From Agrobacterium genomosp. 13 str. CFBP 6927 (GTDB lineage: Bacteria > Pseudomonadota > Alphaproteobacteria > Rhizobiales > Rhizobiaceae), in contig LT009757.1 in the NCBI GenBank assembly GCA_900012615.1, positions 852,096 to 916,095 on the forward strand: a stretch of 64,000 nt of DNA, written 5' to 3'. The position numbers were made by a program, and so were the translations under genes. Below, in pieces: positions 1 to 7,473 of the stretch (position 1 is the stretch's first letter; each line of letters opens with the position of its first letter). The notes below the pieces were generated by a model that was given only the letters and a program-made list of their open reading frames with translations, did no database searches and had not been told where the DNA came from.

Positions 1-1
1 G

Positions 2-1075
2 CCGACCATTCTGGAACTGTCCTCCAAGGGCGCGAAAGTCATTCTGCTTGCCCATTTCGGCCGTCCGAAGGGCGAACCGGTGGCCGACATGTCGCTTTCC
101 CAGATCGTGCCTGCCGTCGAGGAAGTGCTGGATCATGCCGTTTCCTTCGCGACCGATTGCATCGGCGCACCGGCGGCGGATGCAGTCGCTAAACTGAACG
201 ATGGCGATATCCTGCTTCTGGAAAACACCCGTTTCCACAAGGGCGAAGAAAAGAACGATCCGGCCTTCGTGGAAGCTCTGGCAGCCAATGGCGATATCTA
301 CGTGAACGACGCCTTCTCCGCCGCCCACCGCGCCCACGCTTCCACCGAAGGCCTTGCACGCCACCTGCCCGCTTATGCCGGCCGCACCATGCAGGCCGAG
401 CTTGAGGCTCTGGAACAGGGCCTCGGCCAGCCGGTGCGCCCGGTTGTCGCCATCGTCGGCGGCGCCAAGGTGTCGAGCAAGATCGATCTCCTTATGAACC
501 TCGTTAAAAAGGTCGATGCCCTGGTCATCGGCGGCGGCATGGCCAACACCTTCCTCGCCGCCCGCGGCGCGCAGGTCGGCAAATCGCTGTGCGAGCATGA
601 TCTCGCCGAGACCGCAAAGCAGATCATGATCGAGGCAGCGACATCCGGCTGCGCCATCGTGCTGCCGGAAGACGGCGTCGTCGCCCGCGAATTCAAGGCC
701 GGTGCGGCCAATGAAATCGTCGACATCAACGCCATTCCTGCCGACGCCATGGTTCTCGATGTCGGCCCAAAATCGGTTGAAAGCATCAAGGCCTGGATTT
801 CCCGCGCCGAAACGCTGGTCTGGAACGGCCCGCTCGGCGCCTTCGAAATCGAACCATTCGACGCGGCGACTGTCGCCGCGGCAAAACACGCGGCGGAATG
901 CACCAAGGCCGGCAAGCTCGTCTCCGTCGCTGGCGGCGGCGACACCGTTGCCGCGCTCAATCATGCCGGCGTTTCCGAGGATTTCTCCTATGTTTCGACG
1001 GCCGGCGGCGCCTTCCTCGAATGGATGGAAGGCAAGGAATTGCCGGGCGTTGCCATCCTGACCGCCGCCAAGTAA
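2..1075 (+). CDS. pgk: phosphoglycerate kinase, 5' end outside window
   Basis: Catalyses the reversible transfer of phosphate between 1,3-bisphosphoglycerate and ADP in glycolysis and gluconeogenesis, in the cytosol. The frame is open from base 2 of the window, so the start codon and roughly the first 40 residues are missing. Visible family motifs are the AHFGRPKG stretch right at the window edge, the [15 protein letters not shown] motif, the hinge segment [17 protein letters not shown] and the C-terminal nucleotide-binding glycine motif GGGDTVAAL. The reading frame ends at TAA (1073-1075) and is followed by a strong terminator. The next gene is the class I aldolase, so two consecutive glycolytic steps lie side by side but in separate transcription units. 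Identity is secure. Confidence 0.97.
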   Translation, partial: PTILELSSKGAKVILLAHFGRPKGEPVADMSLSQIVPAVEEVLDHAVSFATDCIGAPAADAVAKLNDGDILLLENTRFHKGEEKNDPAFVEALAANGDIYVNDAFSAAHRAHASTEGLARHLPAYAGRTMQAELEALEQGLGQPVRPVVAIVGGAKVSSKIDLLMNLVKKVDALVIGGGMANTFLAARGAQVGKSLCEHDLAETAKQIMIEAATSGCAIVLPEDGVVAREFKAGAANEIVDINAIPADAMVLDVGPKSVESIKAWISRAETLVWNGPLGAFEIEPFDAATVAAAKHAAECTKAGKLVSVAGGGDTVAALNHAGVSEDFSYVSTAGGAFLEWMEGKELPGVAILTAAK

Positions 1076-1096
1076 ACTCATCCTACTTGCCTGACA

Positions 1097-1135
1097 CAAG
1101 GCCGGACAAGCCATGCTTGTCCGGCCTTGCTTTTT
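1097..1135 (+). terminator. rho-independent terminator after pgk
   Basis: A 15-bp perfect stem (arms 1097-1111 and 1115-1129, containing GGCCGGACAAGC and its complement) with a tiny loop is followed by a run of T at 1131-1135. It separates pgk from the aldolase gene. Confidence 0.9.
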
Positions 1136-1163
1136 GGTAAGCGGCACCGGGAGGAAAAGTTTC

Positions 1164-1190
1164 AAACGATTGAAATCATTTCAATCGTTT
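1164..1190. promoter_or_regulatory. 27-bp perfect palindromic operator upstream of the aldolase gene
   Basis: Two 13-bp arms, AAACGATTGAAAT and its exact complement ATTTCAATCGTTT, flank a single C at 1177. The hexamer TTTCAA and its complement recur on both sides, so overlapping half-sites extend to about 1161-1195. It lies 77 bp before the aldolase ATG and after the pgk terminator, where a repressor or activator of fba would act. In Sinorhizobium the LacI-family regulator PckR controls central carbon genes including glycolytic and gluconeogenic ones. Assigning this site to such a regulator is inference only. Confidence 0.7.
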
Positions 1191-1266
1191 CAATGAGTTA
1201 GCGTGCCATTTCCCTGCCCTGGAACTTCTGTTATCGGAAATTTATTGTGCCTTGGGAGAATAGCAA

Positions 1267-2292
1267 ATGACCGAACGTCTCGAAGACATTGCAATCAAAA
1301 TGGTCGCCGACGGCAAGGGCCTGCTCGCCGCCGACGAATCCACGGGAACGATCAAAAAGCGTTTCGACAGCATCAATCTGGAGTCCACCGAGACCGCCCG
1401 CCGCGATTATCGCGAGATGCTGTTCCGTTCCGACGACGCCATGAAGAAATACATCTCCGGCGTCATCCTTTACGAAGAGACCCTGTTCCAGAAAGCCGCC
1501 GACGGCACGCCTTTCGTTGACATCATCAAGGCGGCCGGCAGCCTGCCGGGCATCAAGGTGGATATCGGCGCCAAGCCGATGGCTTTCCACCCGCATGAAT
1601 TCATCACCGAAGGCCTCGATGGTCTTTACGAGCGCCTGCGCAAGTATCATGAGGCCGGCGCGCGTTTCGCCAAGTGGCGCGGCGTCATCACCATCGGTGA
1701 GCAGCGTCCGAGCTGGGGTTCGATCAAGGCAAACTCCCAGTCGCTCGCCCGTTACGCCGCCCTCTGCCAGCAGGCGGATATCGTGCCGATCGTGGAGCCG
1801 GAAGTGCTGATGGACGGCGAGCCGGGCACGCATGACATCGACCGCTGTGCGGAAGTCACGCAGTGGGTTCTCCAGACCGTCTTCGCAGACCTGTTCGACG
1901 CCCGCGTGAACCTTGAAGGCATGATCCTCAAGCCGAACATGATCATCGACGGCAAGAAGGCCCGCAAGGCTTCTGTCGAGGAAGTGGCGGAAAAGACCGT
2001 GAAGGTTCTGAAGGCAACCGTGCCTTCCGCCGTTCCGGGCATCGCCTTCCTTTCCGGTGGCCAGTCCTCCGAAGAAGCAACCGCGCATCTCTCCGCCATG
2101 AATGCCGGTTACGACCTGCCCTGGTCGCTGACCTATTCCTACGGCCGCGCGCTTCAGGATACGGCCCTCAAGACATGGGGCGGCAAGCAGGAAAATGTCG
2201 CCGCCGGCCAGCGCGCCTTCACGCACCGCGCCGCGATGAACAGCCTCGCCGCCAAGGGTAACTGGAAGCAGGAACTCGAAAAGGCAGCCTGA
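1267..2292 (+). CDS. fba: fructose-bisphosphate aldolase, class I
   Basis: Cleaves fructose 1,6-bisphosphate to glyceraldehyde 3-phosphate and dihydroxyacetone phosphate, or the reverse in gluconeogenesis. The 341-residue protein is of the metal-independent, Schiff-base (animal-like) class I. It has the N-terminal GKGLLAADESTGTI motif near residue 17 and the catalytic lysine in MILKPNM, K222. The conserved C-terminal SLTYSYGRALQ segment is present. The ATG at 1267 follows a GGGAG ribosome binding site at 1254-1258. The gene is monocistronic between the pgk terminator and its own terminator, with the perfect palindrome at 1164-1190 in its upstream region. That arrangement suggests dedicated regulation by carbon source. 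A class I enzyme as the aldolase beside pgk is usual for rhizobia. Confidence 0.97.
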   Translation: MTERLEDIAIKMVADGKGLLAADESTGTIKKRFDSINLESTETARRDYREMLFRSDDAMKKYISGVILYEETLFQKAADGTPFVDIIKAAGSLPGIKVDIGAKPMAFHPHEFITEGLDGLYERLRKYHEAGARFAKWRGVITIGEQRPSWGSIKANSQSLARYAALCQQADIVPIVEPEVLMDGEPGTHDIDRCAEVTQWVLQTVFADLFDARVNLEGMILKPNMIIDGKKARKASVEEVAEKTVKVLKATVPSAVPGIAFLSGGQSSEEATAHLSAMNAGYDLPWSLTYSYGRALQDTALKTWGGKQENVAAGQRAFTHRAAMNSLAAKGNWKQELEKAA

Positions 2293-2320
2293 GGCCCTCG
2301 CCGCAGGCATTCAGCCAAAC

Positions 2321-2350
2321 AAAAGCCGCCCCATGGGGCGGCTTTTTTGT
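2321..2350. terminator. bidirectional terminator between fba and a small minus-strand gene
   Basis: The stem AAAAGCCGCCCC (2321-2332) and its complement (2335-2346) enclose a very short loop. T runs lie on the plus side (2343-2348) and A runs on the other side, so it can end transcription from both the aldolase gene and the convergent 51-residue ORF. Confidence 0.85.
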
Positions 2351-2505
2351 TACGGACGCAGAAGCAGCGTCACCGACCAGATGACAAAGGTGGCAACCGC
2401 AATCTTCCAGCAATCGCCTCTTTTCTTGAGGCCCGGCAGACCAAGCGGCCGGATGATCTGGACCACCATGGCCAGCAGTAAAAAAAGGCCGATCGCCTTT
2501 GTCAT
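2350..2505 (-). CDS. small conserved-looking membrane protein, 51 aa
   Basis: A 52-codon frame runs from ATG (2505-2503) to TAA (2352-2350). The product begins MTKAIGLFLLLAMVVQIIRP and ends WSVTLLLRP. It is predicted to hold two hydrophobic segments (about residues 4-18 and 35-48) joined by a basic loop with GLKKRGDCW, giving a two-pass hairpin in the inner membrane. A weak AAGG lies about 8 bases before the ATG. The stop codon abuts the bidirectional terminator shared with the aldolase gene, which is what a real gene would show. The function is unknown. I recall similar short proteins in rhizobia but could not check. Confidence 0.7.
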   Translation of the reverse strand: MTKAIGLFLLLAMVVQIIRPLGLPGLKKRGDCWKIAVATFVIWSVTLLLRP

Positions 2506-2641
2506 TTATTGAGCCTTTTCTTTATTTCTGCATCGTCACAGGCTGGACATTTTTACCGTTCACCAGAAGAGTGCAACTCATTCGGGTAATCCCGTTCTAT
2601 GACCTGTCCGACCGTCCGTCCGAACGCATGAGAGTGTCTTC

Positions 2642-3931
2642 ATGAGCAGAAATCTTCTACCCGTATTCGCTCTTTTATCCAGCACTCTGTTTCTTTTTCT
2701 CGGCAACGGCCTTCAGGGCCTCGTATTGCCGGTTCGCGGTTCGGCGGAAGGTTACTCCAATGAAATACTGGGCTTCCTTGGCACCTCCTGGGCGGCCGGC
2801 TTCGTCATCGGCTGCTTCGTGGCGCCCGCCATCGTGCGCCGTGCTGGGCATGTCAGGGCCTTTGGCTCCTTCGTCGCGCTGATCTGCCTGACGGTGCTGA
2901 TGACCGGCCTCATCGTCGATGATGTCTGGTGGATTGCCCTGCGAGCACTGACCGGCTTCTGCACGGCCGGCACCTCGATGATCATCGAAAGCTGGCTGAA
3001 CGAGCGTGCGACCAATGAGAGCCGCGGCATGATCTTTTCGCTCTATATCGCCATCACGCTGCTTGGCGTCGTGGCCGGGCAAATGATCGTGCCGATGGGC
3101 GACATCAGCAATACCTCGCTATTCATGATCTGCGGCATCATTTACTGCATCGCCATTCTGCCGGCCACACTCTCGAAGGCGGCCAGCCCTCAGCCCCTGC
3201 AGAAGGTCAGTCTGGATTTACCGGCGCTCTATCGCAATTCACCGGTCTCTTTCGTCGGCATTCTGATGATCGGCATTGCCAACGGTGCTTATGGTACGCT
3301 TGGCGCTGTCTTTGGCGCACGAGCCGGTCTCGACCCGACCATGATCGCCATCATGGTCTCCGTCACGATTTTCGTCGGCGCGCTGGCGCAGTTTCCGGCG
3401 GGCCGCCTGTCGGACCGGATAGACCGCCGTTACGTCCTGGCGGGGTTGGCCGGGCTCGGCGCGGTCGCGGGCCTTGCCGTTGCGGCGGTGCAACCCCATG
3501 ATGTCTATGTGCTGATTGCCATGATCGCCGTGTACGGCGCCGCCGCCAACGCGCTCTATCCCATCGCCGTGGCGCATGCCAACGACTATGCCGCCTCGGA
3601 AGACTTCGTGAAGGTCTCGGGCGGGTTGCTGCTGCTTTACGGCATCGGCACCATTATCGGCCCGACACTCGGCGGCGCGGTCATGACTTATTTCGGTCCC
3701 TATGCGCTGTTTCTGGTAACAGCCGTCGCCCATGTGCTGATCACAGCCTATGCCATTATCAGAAGCCGTCAGCGTGCCGCCCTTTCGACCGACGAAAAAG
3801 ACAATTTCTCGACCATGATGCCGACGACGCCCTCCCCACTCGTCACGCCGGAAAGCATTGCACTTGATCCGCGCGCGCCGCAATATCCCGGGGACGATGG
3901 CAACTATGTTGAAAAAGGAGCAGGCATATGA
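2642..3931 (+). CDS. MFS transporter
   Basis: A 429-residue major facilitator superfamily permease with about twelve hydrophobic segments between residues 8 and 380, and a hydrophilic tail of about 45 residues rich in Pro and Thr. The loop after TM2 carries RRAGHVRAFG, and the loop between TM8 and TM9 carries the typical GRLSDRIDRR motif near residue 259. The substrate cannot be read from the sequence; it resembles the YcaD-like branch of drug and sugar MFS proteins. The start at 2642 is preceded by a weak GAGAG. The stop codon overlaps the ATG of the DUF1192 gene (ATATGA), so the two are translationally coupled. Confidence 0.88.
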   Translation: MSRNLLPVFALLSSTLFLFLGNGLQGLVLPVRGSAEGYSNEILGFLGTSWAAGFVIGCFVAPAIVRRAGHVRAFGSFVALICLTVLMTGLIVDDVWWIALRALTGFCTAGTSMIIESWLNERATNESRGMIFSLYIAITLLGVVAGQMIVPMGDISNTSLFMICGIIYCIAILPATLSKAASPQPLQKVSLDLPALYRNSPVSFVGILMIGIANGAYGTLGAVFGARAGLDPTMIAIMVSVTIFVGALAQFPAGRLSDRIDRRYVLAGLAGLGAVAGLAVAAVQPHDVYVLIAMIAVYGAAANALYPIAVAHANDYAASEDFVKVSGGLLLLYGIGTIIGPTLGGAVMTYFGPYALFLVTAVAHVLITAYAIIRSRQRAALSTDEKDNFSTMMPTTPSPLVTPESIALDPRAPQYPGDDGNYVEKGAGI

Positions 3932-4122
3932 GCCTCTTTGACGATGACCGTCCGCAAAAACCGGTGGCGCACGAGATCGGCAGCGATCTCAGCCTTCTTT
4001 CGGTAGACGAACTGACTGGCCGCATCGACCTCCTGCAAACGGAAATCACCCGGCTTGAAGAGGAGCGGACGAGGAAGTCCGCCGGCCGGCTGGCGGCGGA
4101 GAATCTCTTTCGGTCCTCATGA
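3928..4122 (+). CDS. DUF1192 family protein
   Basis: A 64-residue acidic protein of the DUF1192 family, found almost only in Alphaproteobacteria. It starts MSLFDDDRPQKP and has the conserved segment LSVDELTGRIDLLQTEITRLEEE (about residues 27-49), which should form a single amphipathic or coiled-coil helix. Its ATG at 3928 overlaps the stop codon of the MFS gene by four bases. The role of the family is unknown. Coupling to a transporter gene here may reflect co-transcription rather than shared function. Confidence 0.85.
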   Translation: MSLFDDDRPQKPVAHEIGSDLSLLSVDELTGRIDLLQTEITRLEEERTRKSAGRLAAENLFRSS

Positions 4123-4220
4123 CCGATCTCGGCAGGGCCTTGAAAGAACCCACAGGCGGCAAGATGCGGCCGGCGGGGTTGTGCGCAAATAAACAACCTG
4201 GCGCAGTCTTTCGTTTACCA

Positions 4221-4235
4221 TTAACCAAAAATTAA
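4221..4235. promoter_or_regulatory. CtrA box 1 upstream of rcdA region
   Basis: TTAACCAAAAATTAA matches the full CtrA recognition site TTAA-N7-TTAA, with the favoured CC after the first half. A TATACA-like -10 element follows at 4253-4258, so the box overlaps the -35 position, as in CtrA-activated promoters. Because a terminator follows at 4334-4359, this promoter should drive a short transcript rather than rcdA itself. Confidence 0.7.
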
Positions 4236-4259
4236 GCTTTCTGAGAGATTACTATACAT

Positions 4260-4359
4260 GTCCAGTTCTTCTGGACCTCAGGCATCTTCTCCATTCGGCG
4301 AATTGGTCTGATTTTTCTCCCTGTTTTACCTTGAGAGCCGCTTTCGCGGCTCTTTTTTT
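4260..4359 (+). ncRNA. candidate small RNA under a CtrA box
   Basis: A transcript of about 100 nt is predicted between the promoter-like elements at 4221-4258 and an intrinsic terminator. It opens with a hairpin (GTCCAG 4260-4265 pairing with CTGGAC 4271-4276), continues with pyrimidine-rich unpaired CUUCUCC (4286-4292) and UUUUUCUCCC (4312-4321), and ends in the terminator stem. The CUUCUCC motif is complementary to a Shine-Dalgarno sequence, as in many trans-acting rhizobial sRNAs. A 17-codon frame (4258-4311, MSSSSGPQASSPFGELV) also lies here, so a tiny peptide gene is an alternative. No homology was checked. Confidence 0.5.
4334..4359 (+). terminator. rho-independent terminator with no annotated gene before it
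   Basis: The stem AGAGCCGC (4334-4341) and GCGGCTCT (4346-4353) with loop TTTC is followed by seven T. It lies more than 200 bp after DUF1192 and well before rcdA, which supports a short independent transcript upstream. Confidence 0.85.
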
Positions 4360-4391
4360 GCCAGACGGCAAATTCCGTAAAACTGTGGGTA

Positions 4392-4406
4392 TTAACCCTT
4401 CTTTAA
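4392..4406. promoter_or_regulatory. CtrA box 2, proximal to rcdA
   Basis: TTAACCCTTCTTTAA is a second perfect TTAA-N7-TTAA site, again with CC after the first half. It is 116 bp before the proposed rcdA ATG and downstream of the terminator at 4334-4359, so it is the box positioned to control rcdA. Confidence 0.72.
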
Positions 4407-4521
4407 TAATTGCCTTGCGCATTTCAGGTAAAGATACCATCCTGAAAACACTAAAGGCCGGAACAAAATATCCCGGTCGTCGTTGCCTGACAGTGTGGTG
4501 CGTGAGCAGGGATTTAAAGAA

Positions 4522-5037
4522 ATGTCGGAACAGGTTTTAAATACCATAAGCTTTGCGGGGCGCGCGGCTGCTTCCAACCAGTTCAAGACCCTCTATACCG
4601 AAGGCATGACCTTGGTTGAGGAAACGGCAAGCTATCTCGATGGCGCCGGTCGCGTCGCTTCCAAGGTTCTGCCGCGCATGGCCTCGGTTCTTTATGCGGC
4701 GGAATCGATGCGCCTCACCACCCGCCTGATGCAGATGGCCTCCTGGCTGCTGCTGCAGCGCGCCGTCAATAATGGCGAGATGACGCGCGATCAGGTTCTG
4801 AGCGAAAAGAACAAGGTGCGTCTCGACAGCTTCAATGTCGACCGCAACGCGCCCGGCTGGAACGATCTGCCGGAATCCTTCCGCGACCTCATCGAACGCT
4901 CTCTGCGCCTCCAGAACCGTATCGCCCTTCTTGACCGCGAAATCTATCGTCCGTCCGAAGCCACCAAGGTGCCGGACAACGAAAACAGCGTGCAGGCGCA
5001 GCTCAACCTTCTGCGTACGGCTTTCTCCATCAACTGA
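4522..5037 (+). CDS. rcdA: DUF1465 family protein, regulator of CtrA degradation
   Basis: A 171-residue helical protein of the DUF1465 family, whose studied member is Caulobacter RcdA, an adaptor that helps deliver CtrA to the ClpXP protease. It has the long helices VEETASYLDGAGRVASK and MRLTTRLMQMASWLLLQRAV, and the conserved tail NSVQAQLNLLRTAF. The ATG at 4522 (MSEQVLNTISF) is preferred over an in-frame ATG at 4483, because family proteins begin near the helix and the upstream extension looks non-coding. Two CtrA boxes upstream imply that CtrA controls the gene for its own degradation factor. A terminator follows at 5067. It is monocistronic. Confidence 0.85.
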   Translation: MSEQVLNTISFAGRAAASNQFKTLYTEGMTLVEETASYLDGAGRVASKVLPRMASVLYAAESMRLTTRLMQMASWLLLQRAVNNGEMTRDQVLSEKNKVRLDSFNVDRNAPGWNDLPESFRDLIERSLRLQNRIALLDREIYRPSEATKVPDNENSVQAQLNLLRTAFSIN

Positions 5038-5066
5038 GAAAAGACGATCTTATCCGGACAATTTGA

Positions 5067-5096
5067 AAAGCAGGCTTATCGGCCTGCTTTTTTTAT
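5067..5096 (+). terminator. rho-independent terminator after rcdA
   Basis: AAAGCAGGC (5067-5075) and GCCTGCTTT (5082-5090) enclose a six-base loop and are followed by a T-rich run. Confidence 0.88.
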
Positions 5097-5138
5097 TTTG
5101 ACGTATACGCCCACATCCGCCATTGCCAAAACGGCAAC

Positions 5139-5168
5139 AAAAAAGCCCGGTAAAAACCGGGCTTTTTT
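5139..5168 (-). terminator. rho-independent terminator after rpmE
   Basis: A 13-bp stem with AAAAAAGCCCGGT (5139-5151), its complement (5156-5168) and an AAAA loop lies 23 bp beyond the rpmE stop codon. Read on the minus strand it ends in a T run; it is nearly symmetrical and could work both ways. Confidence 0.85.
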
Positions 5169-5190
5169 AAATGATCCGTCCGCAAGAGGA

Positions 5191-5412
5191 TCAGAGGCCG
5201 AGGCCGCCGAAACGCTTGTTGAACTTGGAAACGCGACCACCACGGTCCATAAGCTGCTGGTTGCCGCCCGTCCATGCCGGATGGGACTTGGGGTCGATTT
5301 CAAGGTTCATGACGGCGCCTTCCGAACCCCAGGTAGAGCGGGTTTCGTATTCGGTGCCATCGGTCATGACCACCTTGATCGTGTGATAATCGGGATGGAT
5401 ATCAGCCTTCAT
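5191..5412 (-). CDS. rpmE: 50S ribosomal protein L31
   Basis: A 73-residue L31 of the large ribosomal subunit. It begins [20 protein letters not shown] and has the typical [13 protein letters not shown] segment, here [13 protein letters not shown], and the end [12 protein letters not shown]. It contains no cysteine, so it is a zinc-free (C-minus) form. The ATG at 5412 is preceded by AGGAAG. It is transcribed alone towards the rcdA gene and away from the ABC exporter gene, with its own terminator. Identity is certain. Confidence 0.97.
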   Translation of the reverse strand: MKADIHPDYHTIKVVMTDGTEYETRSTWGSEGAVMNLEIDPKSHPAWTGGNQQLMDRGGRVSKFNKRFGGLGL

Positions 5413-5673
5413 GACAATCTTCCTGGTTAAGTGACGTGCGGTCCATTTGCCGCAATTGCGTCAACTGAGCCATTTCAATAAATGAAGCCATAGACCAGAT
5501 GGGCTATGGCTTCCCAATTCGATGCGGAGCCTATACATGAAGGTCGCCCAGATAACAAGAGCCTGCTATCCCCTTGTGAAAGGAGATGGCCGCAGGGGCA
5601 GAAATTTTACCGCAGGCCGGAAATTCGGCCCCAAAAGACCGAAAAACGGCGCGGAACGAGGAGCATAAAGGAC

Positions 5674-7473
5674 GTGGCAGATATTGAAGCGCAGAAAGCG
5701 GCGAAACAGAGAAGCCTGAAGCCGCTTCTTGGCCTTTTCCCCTATCTCAGGCGTTATCGCGGCCTGATGGCGGCTGCCCTTTTCGCACTTGTCCTGTCTT
5801 CCGCCACCACACTCGCCCTGCCGCTTGCCGTCCGCCGTATCATCGATCACGGCTTCCAGACGCCCGATGGTGGCATGATCAACAGCTATTTCGCCATGCT
5901 GCTGGCAATTGCCGTCCTCCTCGCGCTTGCCAGCGCCATGCGCTACTATTACGTCATGACGATTGGCGAAAGGGTTGTTGCCGACCTGCGCCGCGACGTC
6001 TTTGCCCACCTCACCACGCTGTCGCAGCAGTTTTTCGATACTAATCGATCCGGTGAACTGACCTCGCGGCTGACCGCCGACACGGTGCAGATCCGTTCCG
6101 CCTTCGGGTCATCCGCCTCCGTGGCTCTGCGCAACATCATCATGTGTTGCGGCGCAGTGGCGATGATGATCTATACCAGCCCCGGCCTCTCCGGCCTTGC
6201 GCTGCTTGCCATTCCCTTCATCGTGTTTCCGTTGATCGCCTTCGGACGTTCCGTCCGCGCCCGCTCGCGCACCACGCAGGACACATTGGCCAATTCCGCC
6301 GCCTATGCTTCCGAGACGATTGCGGCGAGCCGCACGGTACAGTCATTTAATGCCGAGACCCTCGCAAATGCACGTTATGGCGCCTCCGTGGAAGCCGCCT
6401 ATCAGGGTGCGCGCGCGGCGATCGGTGCACGCTCCATCCTCACTGCCGTTGCCATTGCGCTGGTCTTCGGCAGCGTCGTCGGCATTCTCTGGTATGGCGC
6501 ACAGAGCGTCCTGTCCGGCGGCATGACCGCCGGCACGCTCGGCCAATTCGTGCTTTATTCAGTCATCGCTGCAAGCGGCCTTGGCCAGCTTTCGGAAGTC
6601 TGGGGGGAACTGGCGCAGGCGGGCGGTGCCGCCGAACGGCTTTCCGAACTGCTGGACGAGCGCTCACCCGTCATCGAACCGACGGCGCCCATTGCCCTGA
6701 TACAGCCGCCGCGCGGCGAGGCGGCATTTGAGAATGTCGATTTCATCTACCCCCTCGCGACGGGACGGCCGATCATCTCCGGCCTCTCCTTCAAGGTGAA
6801 CGCCGGCGAAACCGTTGCCATTGTCGGCCCATCCGGCGCGGGCAAGAGCACGGTCTTCTCGCTACTGATGCGGTTTTACGATCCGCAAAAAGGCCGCATC
6901 ACGGTTGATGGCACGGATATCCGCGATGTCAGCCTGGCGGACCTGCGCGCGCGCCTTTCCATCGTTCCGCAGGACGTGGCGATATTCGCCTCCTCCATCC
7001 ACGATAACATCGCCTTCGGCCGGCCGGATGTGACACGCGAGGAGGTCCGTGCGGCCGCGACCGCCGCACAGGCGGACAGTTTCATCGCGCGACTGACCGA
7101 TGGTTATGATACGCAGGTGGGTGAACGCGGCGTTACGCTTTCCGGCGGCCAGCGCCAACGCATTGCAATTGCCCGCGCGATCCTGCGCAATGCGCCGATT
7201 TTGCTGCTCGACGAGGCGACCTCAGCGCTCGATGCGGAAAGCGAAATGCTGGTGCAGAAGGCTCTGGATGAGCTGATGAAGACCCGCACCACCATCGTCA
7301 TTGCCCACCGTCTTGCCACCGTGCTGAAGGCCGACCGCATTCTGGTGATGGATGAGGGCCGCGTCATCGAGGAAGGCACGCACCAGAGCCTCATTCGCCA
7401 GAACGGCCTCTACGCAAAACTTGCTCGGCTGCAATTTCAGACGGGGCCGGACGAGTTGCGCGCCCAGGCTTAA
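5674..7473 (+). CDS. ABC transporter, fused permease and ATPase (MsbA/LapB-type exporter)
   Basis: A half-transporter with an N-terminal six-helix membrane domain (about residues 25-310) and a C-terminal ATPase. Walker A GPSGAGKST is at about 385-393, signature LSGGQRQRIAIARA at about 489, Walker B ILLLDEATSALD near 510, and the H-loop in IVIAHRLATV. Homodimers of this family flip lipids or export drugs or peptides; the substrate here is unknown. I place the start at GTG 5674 (VADIEAQKAAKQRS), ten bases after AGGAG at 5659-5663, giving 599 residues. An upstream in-frame ATG at 5506 would add 56 residues of non-typical, Arg-rich sequence. The stop is directly adjacent to the convergent FAD gene with no spacer. 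Confidence 0.9.
   Translation: MADIEAQKAAKQRSLKPLLGLFPYLRRYRGLMAAALFALVLSSATTLALPLAVRRIIDHGFQTPDGGMINSYFAMLLAIAVLLALASAMRYYYVMTIGERVVADLRRDVFAHLTTLSQQFFDTNRSGELTSRLTADTVQIRSAFGSSASVALRNIIMCCGAVAMMIYTSPGLSGLALLAIPFIVFPLIAFGRSVRARSRTTQDTLANSAAYASETIAASRTVQSFNAETLANARYGASVEAAYQGARAAIGARSILTAVAIALVFGSVVGILWYGAQSVLSGGMTAGTLGQFVLYSVIAASGLGQLSEVWGELAQAGGAAERLSELLDERSPVIEPTAPIALIQPPRGEAAFENVDFIYPLATGRPIISGLSFKVNAGETVAIVGPSGAGKSTVFSLLMRFYDPQKGRITVDGTDIRDVSLADLRARLSIVPQDVAIFASSIHDNIAFGRPDVTREEVRAAATAAQADSFIARLTDGYDTQVGERGVTLSGGQRQRIAIARAILRNAPILLLDEATSALDAESEMLVQKALDELMKTRTTIVIAHRLATVLKADRILVMDEGRVIEEGTHQSLIRQNGLYAKLARLQFQTGPDELRAQA

Noticed and set aside
5486..5511. Stem AGCCATAG/CTATGGCT between rpmE and the ABC exporter as a terminator
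   Set aside because: No T run and located between divergent start regions; no clear role.
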